Shown: positions 34,036 through 43,128 of the stretch, in pieces
How the letters are laid out: every line of letters starts with the position of its first letter
How positions within the stretch are numbered: position 1 is the stretch's first letter
Assembly: GCA_028247315.1 (NCBI GenBank)
Contig: JAOKFZ010000008.1
Span: 1 to 62,528, forward strand
DNA length: 62,528 bases
Origin: Bacteroidia bacterium
GTDB lineage: Bacteria; Bacteroidota; Bacteroidia; NS11-12g; UBA9320
Direction: 5' to 3'
Notes under the pieces: generated by a model
What the model was told of the DNA's origin: nothing
The model's input: only the letters and a program-made list of their open reading frames with translations
Database searches by the model: none
Made by a program: the position numbers and the translations under genes

Positions 34036-35367
34036 ATGGCGAAATTTTGGAATAGCATATTACTCAATGGCCTCTTTTTTATAGGGTTGGCCCTAGCCAG
34101 TGTTCTCTATACGCTAGGGCACTTTTACCCGCCATATACTGTGGCAGGCACCGCAGTGATTGCTATACTACTGCTTATCACCTTGCTCGATGTGTTTCTA
34201 CTCTACAGAGGATCTCATATTACCGCTACGCGAAAAATAAACTCCGTACTGAGCAATGGCGATGAAAATGAAATAACCTTGGCCATAGACAATACCTATA
34301 CTTTTCCTGTAAAAGCTCGTATATATGACGAATTACCGTATCAGCTCAATCTACGTGAGGAGAAAATATACACTACACTATCTCCGCTAAAACAACGTGA
34401 AATTTCTTATACCATAACACCAACCCTTCGTGGCGAGTACGATTTTGGAGATATCATACTCATAGCAATGTCGCCACTGCGAATGGTGAAACGCAAGTAT
34501 ATACTCCCAGCAGCACAGCAAATAGCCGTATACCCGTCGTACATTCATTTGAAGAAGTACAACCTACAAAACTTTAAGTACTACACCCGCGAGATGGGAG
34601 CCAAAAAGACGAGAAGAATTGGCCAGAGTGCCGAGTTTGAGCAAATAAAAGACTACGTAAAAGGAGACGACATACGCTACATCAACTGGAAAGCCAGTGC
34701 CAAACGTGGTGAGCTTATGGTAAATCAATATACCGAAGAGCGAGCTCAACAAGTCTACTGTGTCATAGATAGTGGTAGAGCCATGCAAATGCCATTTAAT
34801 GGATTGTCGCTCCTCGACTACGCCATCAACAGCACCTTGGCTTTGAGCCACATTATCATCAAAAAACACGACCGTGCAGGCCTCTTACATTTTAACAAAA
34901 AAGTAGAACAAATACTCCCAGCAGATAAAGCAGTATCGCAACTACCCAAGATACTCAATATGCTATACAACCTCAAAACAGCCTTTTTTGAGAGCAATTT
35001 TGAAAAGCTGTATGCCGATGTCAAATTCAAAATAAATCACCGTAGTCTTATGGTATTGTTTACCAATTTTGAAGATGGCAACTCGCTCGACAGACAGTTG
35101 CCTTACCTCAAGGGAATAGCCAAAAACAATGTGTTGCTTGTTGTTTTTTTTAAGAATAGGGAAATAGAAAATGTAGTGAAAGAAAAAGTCACGCACCAGG
35201 AGGAGTATTACCACAAAGCCATAGCCGAAAAACTTAGTTTTCAGAAAAAACTAATGGTAAAAAAGCTCAATAAGAATGGTATACAAACACTGCTTACCGA
35301 CCCAAAAAACCTCACCGCAGATACCATTAACAAATACCTCGAGATTAAAACGAGGGGATTGATCTAG
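34036..35367 (+). CDS. DUF58 domain protein
   Basis: This 443-residue protein has two N-terminal helices (about 10-60) and a beta-rich periplasmic-like segment. The DUF58 core follows, with the hallmark GQSAEFEQIKDYVKGDDIRYINWKASAKRGELMVNQY near 195-235 and a VWA-like remainder (YCVIDSGRAMQM). It is the standard partner of MoxR. It ends the run of overlapping genes begun at 30048. Confidence 0.93.
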   Translation: MAKFWNSILLNGLFFIGLALASVLYTLGHFYPPYTVAGTAVIAILLLITLLDVFLLYRGSHITATRKINSVLSNGDENEITLAIDNTYTFPVKARIYDELPYQLNLREEKIYTTLSPLKQREISYTITPTLRGEYDFGDIILIAMSPLRMVKRKYILPAAQQIAVYPSYIHLKKYNLQNFKYYTREMGAKKTRRIGQSAEFEQIKDYVKGDDIRYINWKASAKRGELMVNQYTEERAQQVYCVIDSGRAMQMPFNGLSLLDYAINSTLALSHIIIKKHDRAGLLHFNKKVEQILPADKAVSQLPKILNMLYNLKTAFFESNFEKLYADVKFKINHRSLMVLFTNFEDGNSLDRQLPYLKGIAKNNVLLVVFFKNREIENVVKEKVTHQEEYYHKAIAEKLSFQKKLMVKKLNKNGIQTLLTDPKNLTADTINKYLEIKTRGLI

Positions 35368-35371
35368 ACGC

Positions 35372-35947
35372 TCACGTTTTCTTCACGTATTCGGTAATTA
35401 TAACAATGGTCTGCCCTTCTACCTTCCCTTCTATAAAGGTTTCGTTCGCTGGGTCTAGACGAATATTGCGTACAGCAGTTCCTCGCTTGGCAATCATACT
35501 ACTGCCTTTTACATGCAAGTCTTTTATGAGCACTACAGAATCTCCTACAGCTAGTACTACTCCATTGCTATCTCTATGCACAACCCCACTTGTAGGAGCG
35601 TCTTCAAATCCCTCTTTGGCCCAAATAAGCGTCTCTTCATCCATGTACATCATATCCTGCAGGTCTGCCGGCCATCCTTCTCCTTTTAGGGCATTGAGCA
35701 TACGCCAGGCTACTACTTTTACGGCATTGGCCTCTGCCCAAATACTATCATTGAGACATCGCCAGTGATTTACTTCTACCGTATCCAGATTGGTCAGTTG
35801 GTTATTGCATGTTTCACACGCCATCACACAGTGGTCTGCAGAACTCGTATCTTTAGGAGCTACTGCATAAACCGAAAGTCCTGTTTTGCCTCCACATAGC
35901 TCACAGCTATCGCTTCCTCTATCTCTTAAATCTTGTTCTACGCTCAT
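35372..35947 (-). CDS. PhnA-family zinc-ribbon protein
   Basis: This 191-residue soluble protein has an N-terminal zinc-ribbon with CELCGG and CETCNNQ and a C-terminal SH3-like domain containing DSNGVVLAVGDSVVLIKDLHVKGSSMIAKRGT, the PhnA/YjdM signature. Despite the old name it is not shown to take part in phosphonate use. It is convergent with the DUF58 gene (4 bases between the stops) and divergent from dgkA. Confidence 0.93.
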   Translation of the reverse strand: MSVEQDLRDRGSDSCELCGGKTGLSVYAVAPKDTSSADHCVMACETCNNQLTNLDTVEVNHWRCLNDSIWAEANAVKVVAWRMLNALKGEGWPADLQDMMYMDEETLIWAKEGFEDAPTSGVVHRDSNGVVLAVGDSVVLIKDLHVKGSSMIAKRGTAVRNIRLDPANETFIEGKVEGQTIVIITEYVKKT

Positions 35948-35992
35948 TGGGTTTTATTAGATAGGCGAATATACTCTGATTCGTAATATACC

Positions 35993-36000
35993 TATCTTTG
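35993..36000 (+). promoter_or_regulatory. Promoter -7 element before dgkA
   Basis: TATCTTTG matches TAnnTTTG and ends 5 bases before the ATG at 36006, so the transcript probably starts at or within the start codon. Confidence 0.65.
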
Positions 36001-36005
36001 TATCT

Positions 36006-36356
36006 ATGCTCAAGACCTACATCAAAGCCTTTGGATACGCATTTTCGGGTATTGCATGGTTTATACGGACAGAGCGAAATGCCAAGTTGCACCTGATGGC
36101 AGCTATAGTAGCATGTGCTATAGGAGTATACCTAGAGCTTGCAACTACCGAGTGGTTATGGATAGCGTCTGCTATCACGCTTGTCATCGTATCTGAGATG
36201 ATAAACACTGCAATGGAAAAGCTGTGCAATAGAATCACCGCGGAGCAAGATTCCGAGATAGAAATCATCAAAGACATTGCAGCAGGATCTGTATTGATCA
36301 CTTCTTTTTATGCCCTAATAATTGCCGCAATCATTTTCACACCAAAGTTGTTTTAA
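36006..36356 (+). CDS. dgkA: Diacylglycerol kinase family membrane protein
   Basis: This 116-residue inner-membrane protein has three helices. It carries the prokaryotic DAGK/undecaprenol kinase motifs: AFSGIAWFIRTERNAKLHLMAA near the start and the active-site VSEMINTAMEKLCNRI in the middle. It phosphorylates a lipid alcohol (diacylglycerol or undecaprenol). The TPR gene follows 4 bases later. Confidence 0.92.
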   Translation: MLKTYIKAFGYAFSGIAWFIRTERNAKLHLMAAIVACAIGVYLELATTEWLWIASAITLVIVSEMINTAMEKLCNRITAEQDSEIEIIKDIAAGSVLITSFYALIIAAIIFTPKLF

Positions 36357-36360
36357 TTGT

Positions 36361-36966
36361 ATGGACGTTCAAGCACTATTTGATACAGGAGATTACAATG
36401 CAGTAATAAAGCAGCTCAAAAACTCTGAGCCTCGACCCATACTTGCATTTGCCTACCAAAAAAATAAGGAGTGGGAGAAAGCCATGGATATTTGGACCTT
36501 GCTCATTGCCAAATACCCCGATGCAGCAGAATACTATGTAGAACGCGGTGTTTGCAAATTCAATTTGCGTTTTAAATACGCCATACAAGATTTTGATCAG
36601 GCCATAGAAATGGAGCCTGACAATGCGTACTATTACAGCTGCAGAGCATATATACGCGACAAAACAGGCAATACAGAAGGCAGTGTAGACGACTATACCA
36701 AAGCACTGGAGTTAGACCCAGAAGATGCCATTATTCTCAATAACCTTGGTCTTGCCGAACAAAAACTAGGTTTTACAGCCAAAGCAAGAGAACGTTTCAA
36801 GTACAGCGACGACCTACTGGGCGTAAAAACCATAGACTCCCGCGAGCCTGAAGAGTACAAAAAACTAACACCGACACCACCGCAAAAAACAACACTTTGG
36901 CGAGAGTTTAAAAAAATGCTTACCAAAGACGGTTTCAAGGTTTTTTGGAAAGAACTAAAAGGGTAA
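36361..36966 (+). CDS. TPR-repeat protein
   Basis: From ATG 36361 this encodes 201 residues without a signal peptide. At least three tetratricopeptide repeats are visible (AAEYYVERGVCKFNLRFKY, NAYYYSCRAYIRDKTGN and DAIILNNLGLAEQKLGF). The C-terminus is basic. It probably acts as a protein-interaction scaffold. An in-frame TTG at 36322 lies inside dgkA and is less likely. The first 20 residues resemble half a TPR. Confidence 0.8.
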   Translation: MDVQALFDTGDYNAVIKQLKNSEPRPILAFAYQKNKEWEKAMDIWTLLIAKYPDAAEYYVERGVCKFNLRFKYAIQDFDQAIEMEPDNAYYYSCRAYIRDKTGNTEGSVDDYTKALELDPEDAIILNNLGLAEQKLGFTAKARERFKYSDDLLGVKTIDSREPEEYKKLTPTPPQKTTLWREFKKMLTKDGFKVFWKELKG

Positions 36967-37104
36967 TTACCCCTAAAAATCAATCAATAAGGCTCTTCCG
37001 TTTTTGCCCTAGTCTATACCCTAATTCAGTATATTGTCATCAAATCAAATTATGATAACTACAAGAGGCTCATTATGTTTGTCCAGATTTAAAAAAATAC
37101 ACTG

Positions 37105-38496
37105 ATGACCAAAACAACAAACATCCTATTCCTTGCTCTTATTTGTACCTTAGCATTCTCCTGTAAAGACGACGAAATAGTAGAACAACCGCAACAAGGG
37201 TCCAATGATCTAGAAGGATATACACTACAATGGTCAGACGAGTTTGACCAATCCAACATAAACTTAGACAACTGGGTATACGAAACTGGGGATGGCACAG
37301 ACTACGGCTTGCCTGCTGGGTGGGGAAATAGCGAGCTACAGTTGTATACCAGGCAAGAAGAGAATGCTGGTATAGAAACTACCGGGGATGGATCTTCGCT
37401 ATACATTAGAGCTACAGAAGATGGTGCTGGCGGATATACTTCTGCAAAGCTCACCACCAATACACTCTTTAGCATGCGTTTTGGGCGAGTAGAGGTAAGA
37501 GCAAAAATGCCATCTGGCAAAGGATTATGGCCTGCTATATGGATGATTGGAGACAACAGAAGCGAGGTAGACTGGCCAGGTTGTGGAGAGATAGACATCG
37601 TAGAAGTTTTGGGCAAGGAACCAAACAAAATGTACAGCACACTACACTATACCAACAGTGAAAACAAGCACGGTGAGTTGCAAGGTACGCATATACTCAC
37701 TACGGGTTCATTTGCAGACGCATACCATATATACTCACTCAACTGGACACCCGAATATTTGGCTTTTAGCCTAGATGGTGTAGAATTTCAACGGATGCCA
37801 ATAGCAGCAGACATGAAAGAGTTTCTACGCAGCTTTTCCATTGCACTAAACGTTGCTGTGGGTGGAAATTGGCCAGGCTATCCAGATGAGAATACCACTT
37901 TTCCTCAAGCGATGTATGTAGACTATGTGCGGGTATATACCAAAGACGGTTTTGCCGCACCCGATGCTCCTGCTCTAGACCTAGAAGAAGAATCGCTTGG
38001 ACAAATAATAGACCCAACCATAGCGGCAAATGGAATTAAAGAAGGATTTGATGACTTGGGAGCCGCCGAGGTAATCGTATACGGAGCAGGTGGAGAACCG
38101 ACTATTGCAACGTCTGATGATGCTATAGATGGCGACAAAAGCCTTGTCTTTGATTTTCCGGGTGGCAACTGGGGAGGAGGATACTTAAACCTAGAAGCTA
38201 CAACAGATTTGAGCAGCTATACACACCTGTATTTCTCGCTTAAACCAAGTACACCTTTAGCCGATGCCGAGATAAAACTGGAAAGCCCTTCTACCAATGC
38301 CACAGTCTTTCTAACCAACTATACCGCTACCGATGTCGGGCAAGGATTTATGGAGTACCGTATTCCACTTGTTGATTTTACGGAATTAGACGTCTCACAA
38401 ATTTCTATTCCTTTTGCCATGTGGAACCCGAAAGATGCAGACGACAATTTTGCGGTTTCTACCGTACTTATTGATAATCTACATTTTGGCAAGTAG
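37105..38496 (+). CDS. Glycoside hydrolase family 16 lipoprotein (laminarinase-like)
   Basis: This 463-residue surface lipoprotein has a signal ending in FSC with lipid-anchored Cys20. Its GH16 domain (about 38-275) has LWPAIWMIGD and the catalytic GEIDIVEVLG (Glu162 nucleophile, Asp164, Glu167 acid/base). The C-terminal domain (about 295-463) is beta-sandwich-like with FPGGNWGGGYLNL and resembles a carbohydrate-binding module. It should cut beta-1,3 or mixed beta-1,3/1,4 glucans such as laminarin. No SusCD pair or other polysaccharide genes are next to it. Confidence 0.92.
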   Translation: MTKTTNILFLALICTLAFSCKDDEIVEQPQQGSNDLEGYTLQWSDEFDQSNINLDNWVYETGDGTDYGLPAGWGNSELQLYTRQEENAGIETTGDGSSLYIRATEDGAGGYTSAKLTTNTLFSMRFGRVEVRAKMPSGKGLWPAIWMIGDNRSEVDWPGCGEIDIVEVLGKEPNKMYSTLHYTNSENKHGELQGTHILTTGSFADAYHIYSLNWTPEYLAFSLDGVEFQRMPIAADMKEFLRSFSIALNVAVGGNWPGYPDENTTFPQAMYVDYVRVYTKDGFAAPDAPALDLEEESLGQIIDPTIAANGIKEGFDDLGAAEVIVYGAGGEPTIATSDDAIDGDKSLVFDFPGGNWGGGYLNLEATTDLSSYTHLYFSLKPSTPLADAEIKLESPSTNATVFLTNYTATDVGQGFMEYRIPLVDFTELDVSQISIPFAMWNPKDADDNFAVSTVLIDNLHFGK

Positions 38497-38868
38497 TAGG
38501 TAATCAAAATAGTAGACTTCATGGGTAAAAAAAGTACCTGGAGCGAACAATAAAATCATCCTATACCTTTACGATGACGGATCCGATGAGAAACAAATAA
38601 TCGTAGAACAGCAGAACATTGTTGGGGTTAGTGTGTCGTTTTATGGCATATCCACACGTCCTATATACTCACTATGACTTTTCGCACATCTATAGATCTC
38701 CGTCTCACTCGCTGCACAAACAATTCACGAGCATTTGGCAACGCTATATTTTTGTCAACTCAACGTCACATTTCTAACGTTTAACCCCAAAACTGGGTAA
38801 AACACTTGTAACTATTCCCATTACCCGTTAATCTTGAAATTCGCATCAGTGAGAACCCTGTTTTTAAG
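38497..38868. other. Gene-free stretch
   Basis: These 372 bases hold no convincing gene. A TATACCTTTACG sequence near 38571 and a TTTGGCAACGCTATATTTTTG sequence near 38734 look like promoter parts. A frame continuous with the next gene is open from 38812 without a start codon. Confidence 0.4.
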
Positions 38869-39201
38869 ATGACTTTTTTTCGTTTTAATAAAGCAGGAAT
38901 ATTGGTTCACATAGAGCAAAGAGAAAAGCATGGATCTGATGAAGTATATCAACAAGCTTGTGAAAATCCTGGTCACGAAACTTGCCCAAAGATTGGAATC
39001 GTAACAGTAGGTGGCAGTCTTGCTTTTGATGCTGACAATTTTGTATTCAATATTGAGCAGGCAATATTATCGGGTGTTACTTCTGATAATGGAGTTATTC
39101 AAGATTCTAATAACCCAGTAGTTGCTCATTACAACTGGATTGGCCTTGTAAATTCTGAAGGTTTCATTGAGTATGATATAATCATAAATGATGAGATATA
39201 G
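38869..39201 (+). CDS. Unknown protein, 110 aa, possibly N-terminally truncated
   Basis: This soluble protein has no signal peptide and no known domain. It has two Cys in CENPGHETCPK and a strand-rich C-terminus (VVAHYNWIGLVNSEGFIEYDIIINDE). The frame stays open upstream to 38812, so it may be the tail of a longer lost gene. It overlaps the next gene by 14 bases. The patch 38,500-39,900 is AT-richer and less recognisable than its surroundings. Confidence 0.45.
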   Translation: MTFFRFNKAGILVHIEQREKHGSDEVYQQACENPGHETCPKIGIVTVGGSLAFDADNFVFNIEQAILSGVTSDNGVIQDSNNPVVAHYNWIGLVNSEGFIEYDIIINDEI

Positions 39202-39889
39202 TCTCGTTTTATTAGTAGTCTTGCCCCTTTCAATACTGGGGCAAGGCTTTATTTTAGTTGATTCATTTTCCGTAACGCATGTGGATTTATTAGATATTAT
39301 AAATATTGATAGTTACTATGACCAAAAACATAATGGATTTGTTTATACGACAACTGATTCGGTTGTTTTAGTTCGAACAACACAAGAGGGTATAATTACG
39401 AATAGAATTTTAACTCCTAGCAGTCCTAATGGTTTTGAAATTAGCAGCCTACAATCATTTAATGATTATGTAACGGAATATAAATATACTGACGAATTTA
39501 TATTATATGACCTGAACTCTGGAAGTGCTAAAGAAATCAAAAAGTTTAAACCGAAACGACACAAAAGTATTGAATATTCGTTTCAAGATAATAACTATCT
39601 ATACTTAATATCATACTACAATCGACTATTAGAAGACAAGTCAAAGTCACACGATCTAGTGTACTTTTACAAGCTATCAAAAAAGAGTTTAAGACTTGTT
39701 AAATCCGAAAGTTTCAATATTGACAAAGAGATTATTCTCGCACCTTTTAATCACCAGTTAATAAGCTTCAACCAAGATTACTTTTTAATTGCTGACAGAA
39801 TCGGCCATAAACTACTAAAAGTTAGAATTGTTATGACACAAGTAATCCTCTTGCAATACCAATATAAACCGCCTAAACTTGTAGTTTAA
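39188..39889 (+). CDS. Unknown secreted protein, 233 aa
   Basis: A signal peptide (RYSLVLLVVLPLSILGQG) precedes a strand-rich mature part with many Tyr, Ser and Asp (GFVYTTTDSVVLVRTTQEG). It looks like part of a propeller-type exported protein. No family is recognised. It is translationally coupled to the 38869 gene by a 14-base overlap. The end (YQYKPPKLVV) looks abrupt, so truncation is possible. Confidence 0.5.
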   Translation: MMRYSLVLLVVLPLSILGQGFILVDSFSVTHVDLLDIINIDSYYDQKHNGFVYTTTDSVVLVRTTQEGIITNRILTPSSPNGFEISSLQSFNDYVTEYKYTDEFILYDLNSGSAKEIKKFKPKRHKSIEYSFQDNNYLYLISYYNRLLEDKSKSHDLVYFYKLSKKSLRLVKSESFNIDKEIILAPFNHQLISFNQDYFLIADRIGHKLLKVRIVMTQVILLQYQYKPPKLVV

Positions 39890-39910
39890 TGATAATCAAA
39901 TAAATTTAGC

Positions 39911-40633
39911 ATGAAACAACTATATATAGTAATTTGCCTCTATGTAATGATAGCCCTGCGTATCGATGCAACAGCACAAAACACCATTTCTATACAGGCA
40001 CCTGATCTCACTGTTCTACTCGGGAGCAGTAACGATACCACCATTGCTATAAATAACGTGAGCATTCAAATATCGGATAGGCTCTGGACCAGTTTGGACT
40101 CTAGCGATTTCTATTTTGGAGGTTCTTTGTTATTTGATCTGCGTGCTATTAGCTCAATAGACAGCATAAATTTAGATTATTTCCACACGTGTACTGGCTG
40201 TTTTACAATCACTTTTTACGATGCCAATGGAGACTCCATTGTATATGACAATCCGCCCGAGGATAGTACGTACACCTACAATGCTTCTGTCCCTTTATCT
40301 TTTCTGAAAATATGGGGGCTTGAGTCTGGCTTTAGAACATTGGACATCTATAGCCAAACACTCAATACAACCGATCTCGCGTTGAAATGTGGCCTCGCTA
40401 TTTACCCGAATCCCTTTTCGCAGCAGATTACCATAGACAATAACTTTGTATCCATAGAGAAACAGTCGCATAAAATGCGTGTATACGACCTATATGGCAA
40501 AGTCGTATACGACACCTACTTAGCGGCGAATACACTAAAACAATACGACCTATCCTTCCTTGCAGACGGCATGTATGTAATGACCATCGCTACTCCAGAT
40601 GAGCTATATTCCACGAAAATGATAAAGCAGTAG
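39911..40633 (+). CDS. T9SS-secreted protein with type A sorting domain
   Basis: This 240-residue protein has a signal peptide (YIVICLYVMIALRIDATAQ), a beta-rich N-terminal half and a C-terminal T9SS type A sorting domain. The sorting domain contains AIYPNPFSQQITID, then VYDLYGKVVYD and LADGMYVMTI, ending KMIKQ. It is secreted across the outer membrane by the type IX system and probably anchored at the surface. The function of the passenger part is unknown. Confidence 0.8.
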   Translation: MKQLYIVICLYVMIALRIDATAQNTISIQAPDLTVLLGSSNDTTIAINNVSIQISDRLWTSLDSSDFYFGGSLLFDLRAISSIDSINLDYFHTCTGCFTITFYDANGDSIVYDNPPEDSTYTYNASVPLSFLKIWGLESGFRTLDIYSQTLNTTDLALKCGLAIYPNPFSQQITIDNNFVSIEKQSHKMRVYDLYGKVVYDTYLAANTLKQYDLSFLADGMYVMTIATPDELYSTKMIKQ

Positions 40634-40785
40634 ATCCGATCCTAGCCAAACTACGTTAGGCAGTATTGCTCTTGGGATCAATACAAACTAGATCAAGAGC
40701 ACATTCATCCAGCGACACCATCGTTCTAATTCCCAACTCACTTTTTGGCTATTCCAATTATTTGGCCTATACTGTAGTCAACGAT

Positions 40786-41865
40786 TTGGATAACAATATT
40801 ATCATACCGAAGAATAAAAAAGGCCGTGGAGCTTTGCTCAACACTCCAAACCCCTTCCAAACTACTGTGGTAGAAGACTTTTGGGATGGGTCTTATTTTG
40901 ATGAAGATTTCTTTGGCAGTGACAATACCACTCAATTCTCTGAGGTACATCCCAAGACCATACTCAACAAAGTAGATAGTCCCGATGTACCCGGCGGATG
41001 GAGCATGAACCCCTACCAAGGATGCGAGCACGGATGTACTTACTGCTATGCTCGTATCACACACGAATACTGGGGCTATAGTGCCGGTACCGATTTTGAG
41101 AAAAACATACTCATAAAGAAAAATGCACCTGCACTACTCAAGAAGAAGTTAAAGAGTCGTAGTTGGAATGGCGAGACGATCGTACTTAGCGGTAATACAG
41201 ACTGTTACCAACCCGCAGAAAAAACATACGGTATCACCCGAAAGCTGTTGCAGATCTGTTTGGACCACAACCAGTCCGTAAGCATCATCACAAAGAATGC
41301 ACTGGTATGCCGCGACATTGATATCTTAGAGCAGCTTGCTGTCAAAAACCTTGTACATGTACACATATCCATCACTACGCTAGACGAAGAGCTTCGTAGG
41401 GCTATGGAGCCACGCACTTCTTCGGCAGGCAACAGACTCAAAACCATACAAAAACTAAGCGAGCACAACATACCCACCCACGTAATGCTTGCTCCTATAA
41501 TCCCTGGACTAAATAGCGATGAAATATTTGGAATCTGCAAGGCGGTAAGCCAAGCGGGAGCTATCTCTTTGGGGCATTCCATGGTGAGACTCAATGGTGT
41601 TATTGCACTCCTTTTTGAAGACTGGATACAGGCCACTTTCCCGCTAAAAGCATCCAGAGTAATGCACCTCATTGCAGAAGCACAAGGTGGCAAACTAAGT
41701 AACAGTAAGTTTGGAGAGCGAATGACTGGTGTAGGTGTCTTAGCTGAATCTATAAACCAACAAGTGCGACTTGCCAAACGAAAATATAATCTCACGGCAA
41801 AACCCAATCCGCTCAAAACACCCATGTACAAGAAGGATACCAGTGCCCAACTGTATTTATTTTAA
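40786..41865 (+). CDS. PA0069-like radical SAM protein
   Basis: This is an iron-sulfur enzyme with the radical-SAM cluster motif CEHGCTYCYAR in the N-terminal half, preceded by WSMNPYQG. NTDCYQPAEKTYGITRKLLQI and KNALVCRDIDIL follow. This set is typical of PA0069/spore-photoproduct-lyase-like radical SAM proteins of unknown substrate. I choose TTG 40786 (359 residues, starting DNNIIIPKNKKGRG, the family's usual beginning). The frame is open to 40666, but that extension looks non-coding. Confidence 0.85.
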   Translation: MDNNIIIPKNKKGRGALLNTPNPFQTTVVEDFWDGSYFDEDFFGSDNTTQFSEVHPKTILNKVDSPDVPGGWSMNPYQGCEHGCTYCYARITHEYWGYSAGTDFEKNILIKKNAPALLKKKLKSRSWNGETIVLSGNTDCYQPAEKTYGITRKLLQICLDHNQSVSIITKNALVCRDIDILEQLAVKNLVHVHISITTLDEELRRAMEPRTSSAGNRLKTIQKLSEHNIPTHVMLAPIIPGLNSDEIFGICKAVSQAGAISLGHSMVRLNGVIALLFEDWIQATFPLKASRVMHLIAEAQGGKLSNSKFGERMTGVGVLAESINQQVRLAKRKYNLTAKPNPLKTPMYKKDTSAQLYLF

Positions 41866-41883
41866 AAATACTAGTTGCTCGTT

Positions 41884-41891
41884 TATCTTTG
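41884..41891 (+). promoter_or_regulatory. Promoter -7 element before the 41896 gene
   Basis: TATCTTTG matches TAnnTTTG and ends 4 bases before ATG 41896, supporting that start and an essentially leaderless mRNA. Confidence 0.65.
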
Positions 41892-41895
41892 TACA

Positions 41896-42270
41896 ATGGA
41901 GCCTAAAGTTTGCCTTCAATGCCAAAAACCCATACACGGTCGTGCAGATAAGAAATTTTGCGATCATCAATGCCGCAACGAGCACAACAATACCCAAAAC
42001 GGAGTATCCAATAACTACATCCGTAAGGTAAACCGCACGATAAAAAAGAATCGTAGTATCTTAGAGGAACTCTGCCCTACAGACAAGTCTGTAAAGGTAA
42101 GAAAAACAGAGTTGAGCCGTTTGGGCTTTAGTTTTGCGTATTTCACCAATACCTATACCACAAAAGCAGAAAAAACCTATTATTTCTGCTACGAGTACGG
42201 CTACCTAGACCTAGGAAACGATTACTTTGCATTAGTGTTCGACAACAAAGCCATAACCGCAGATAAATGA
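41896..42270 (+). CDS. Small zinc-ribbon protein
   Basis: From ATG 41896 this encodes 124 residues. A zinc-ribbon at the N-terminus has CLQCQKPIHGRADKKFCDHQCRN (three or four cysteines plus His). A basic segment and a compact C-terminal domain (RLGFSFAYFTNTYTTKAEKTYYFCYEYGYL) follow. Proteins of this form are widespread and uncharacterised in Bacteroidota. It overlaps the MscS gene by 4 bases, so the two are co-expressed. Confidence 0.75.
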   Translation: MEPKVCLQCQKPIHGRADKKFCDHQCRNEHNNTQNGVSNNYIRKVNRTIKKNRSILEELCPTDKSVKVRKTELSRLGFSFAYFTNTYTTKAEKTYYFCYEYGYLDLGNDYFALVFDNKAITADK

Positions 42271-43097
42271 AAGACATACTCGATTACGCAATTTGGCAAT
42301 TTGGGAAAAGTGATCCCATTACATTGGGCAGTTTGCTCTCCATTACCTTATCTGGTTTTTTCATCTGGTTCGTATACCGATGGACCAAAAAACTAGCCCG
42401 CAAAGCAGTAACAGCAGGTAGATTAGACACCGGCAGGGAGTTTGCTATCATCCGCATTTTAAAATACATATTCATCATTGTATTTGTTGTACTTGCACTC
42501 ATTGCTCTTAAAGTCAACTGGACCGGGTTTTTAGCTCTAGCTCCACTGCTTATTGGTATAGGTCTTGGTCTACAGCAAGTAGCAAATGATATCGTTTCTG
42601 GTGTAATTCTGCTGGTAGAGCCCTCTATACGGGTACACGACGTGGTAGAAGTGGATGACACCGTAGCTCTCGTAAAAGAAATAGGTCTACGCACCTCCAA
42701 AGTAGAAACCAGGGATGGTATAGCCATGATTATCCCAAATCACAAACTCGTAAGTGAGAAGCTTATCAATTGGAGTTCCAACGATACCATTACACGTTTT
42801 AGCATAAAAGTAGGTGTAGCCTATGGGTCAGACGTCAAGCTGGTAGAAAAGCTTCTTTCTGAAACTGCTTGGAAGCATAGCAAGGTAATCACCAACCCAG
42901 CACCACTCATTCTTTTCAAAGACTTTGGCGAGTCTAGTCTAGACTTCGAATTGATCTTTTGGACCAATCAATTGTTTATTATTGAACAAGTGAAAAGTGA
43001 TCTCCGCTTTATGATTGATGAGGCCTTTAGAGCAAACAACATTGAGATTCCATTTCCTCAGCGAGACTTGCATGTTAAAAACATGCCCCTAAAATAG
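42267..43097 (+). CDS. MscS-type mechanosensitive channel
   Basis: This 276-residue inner-membrane channel has three helices, with the pore helix around LAPLLIGIGLGLQQVANDIVSGVILL. The MscS beta-domain follows (VGLRTSKVETRDG-like segment, IPNHKLVSEKLINWS), with a mixed C-terminal domain. It opens on membrane stretch to release solutes on osmotic downshock. It starts inside the end of the zinc-ribbon gene. Confidence 0.92.
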   Translation: MKDILDYAIWQFGKSDPITLGSLLSITLSGFFIWFVYRWTKKLARKAVTAGRLDTGREFAIIRILKYIFIIVFVVLALIALKVNWTGFLALAPLLIGIGLGLQQVANDIVSGVILLVEPSIRVHDVVEVDDTVALVKEIGLRTSKVETRDGIAMIIPNHKLVSEKLINWSSNDTITRFSIKVGVAYGSDVKLVEKLLSETAWKHSKVITNPAPLILFKDFGESSLDFELIFWTNQLFIIEQVKSDLRFMIDEAFRANNIEIPFPQRDLHVKNMPLK

Positions 43098-43128
43098 GCG
43101 TATCACTACTCCACGATCAATTTTTGGA

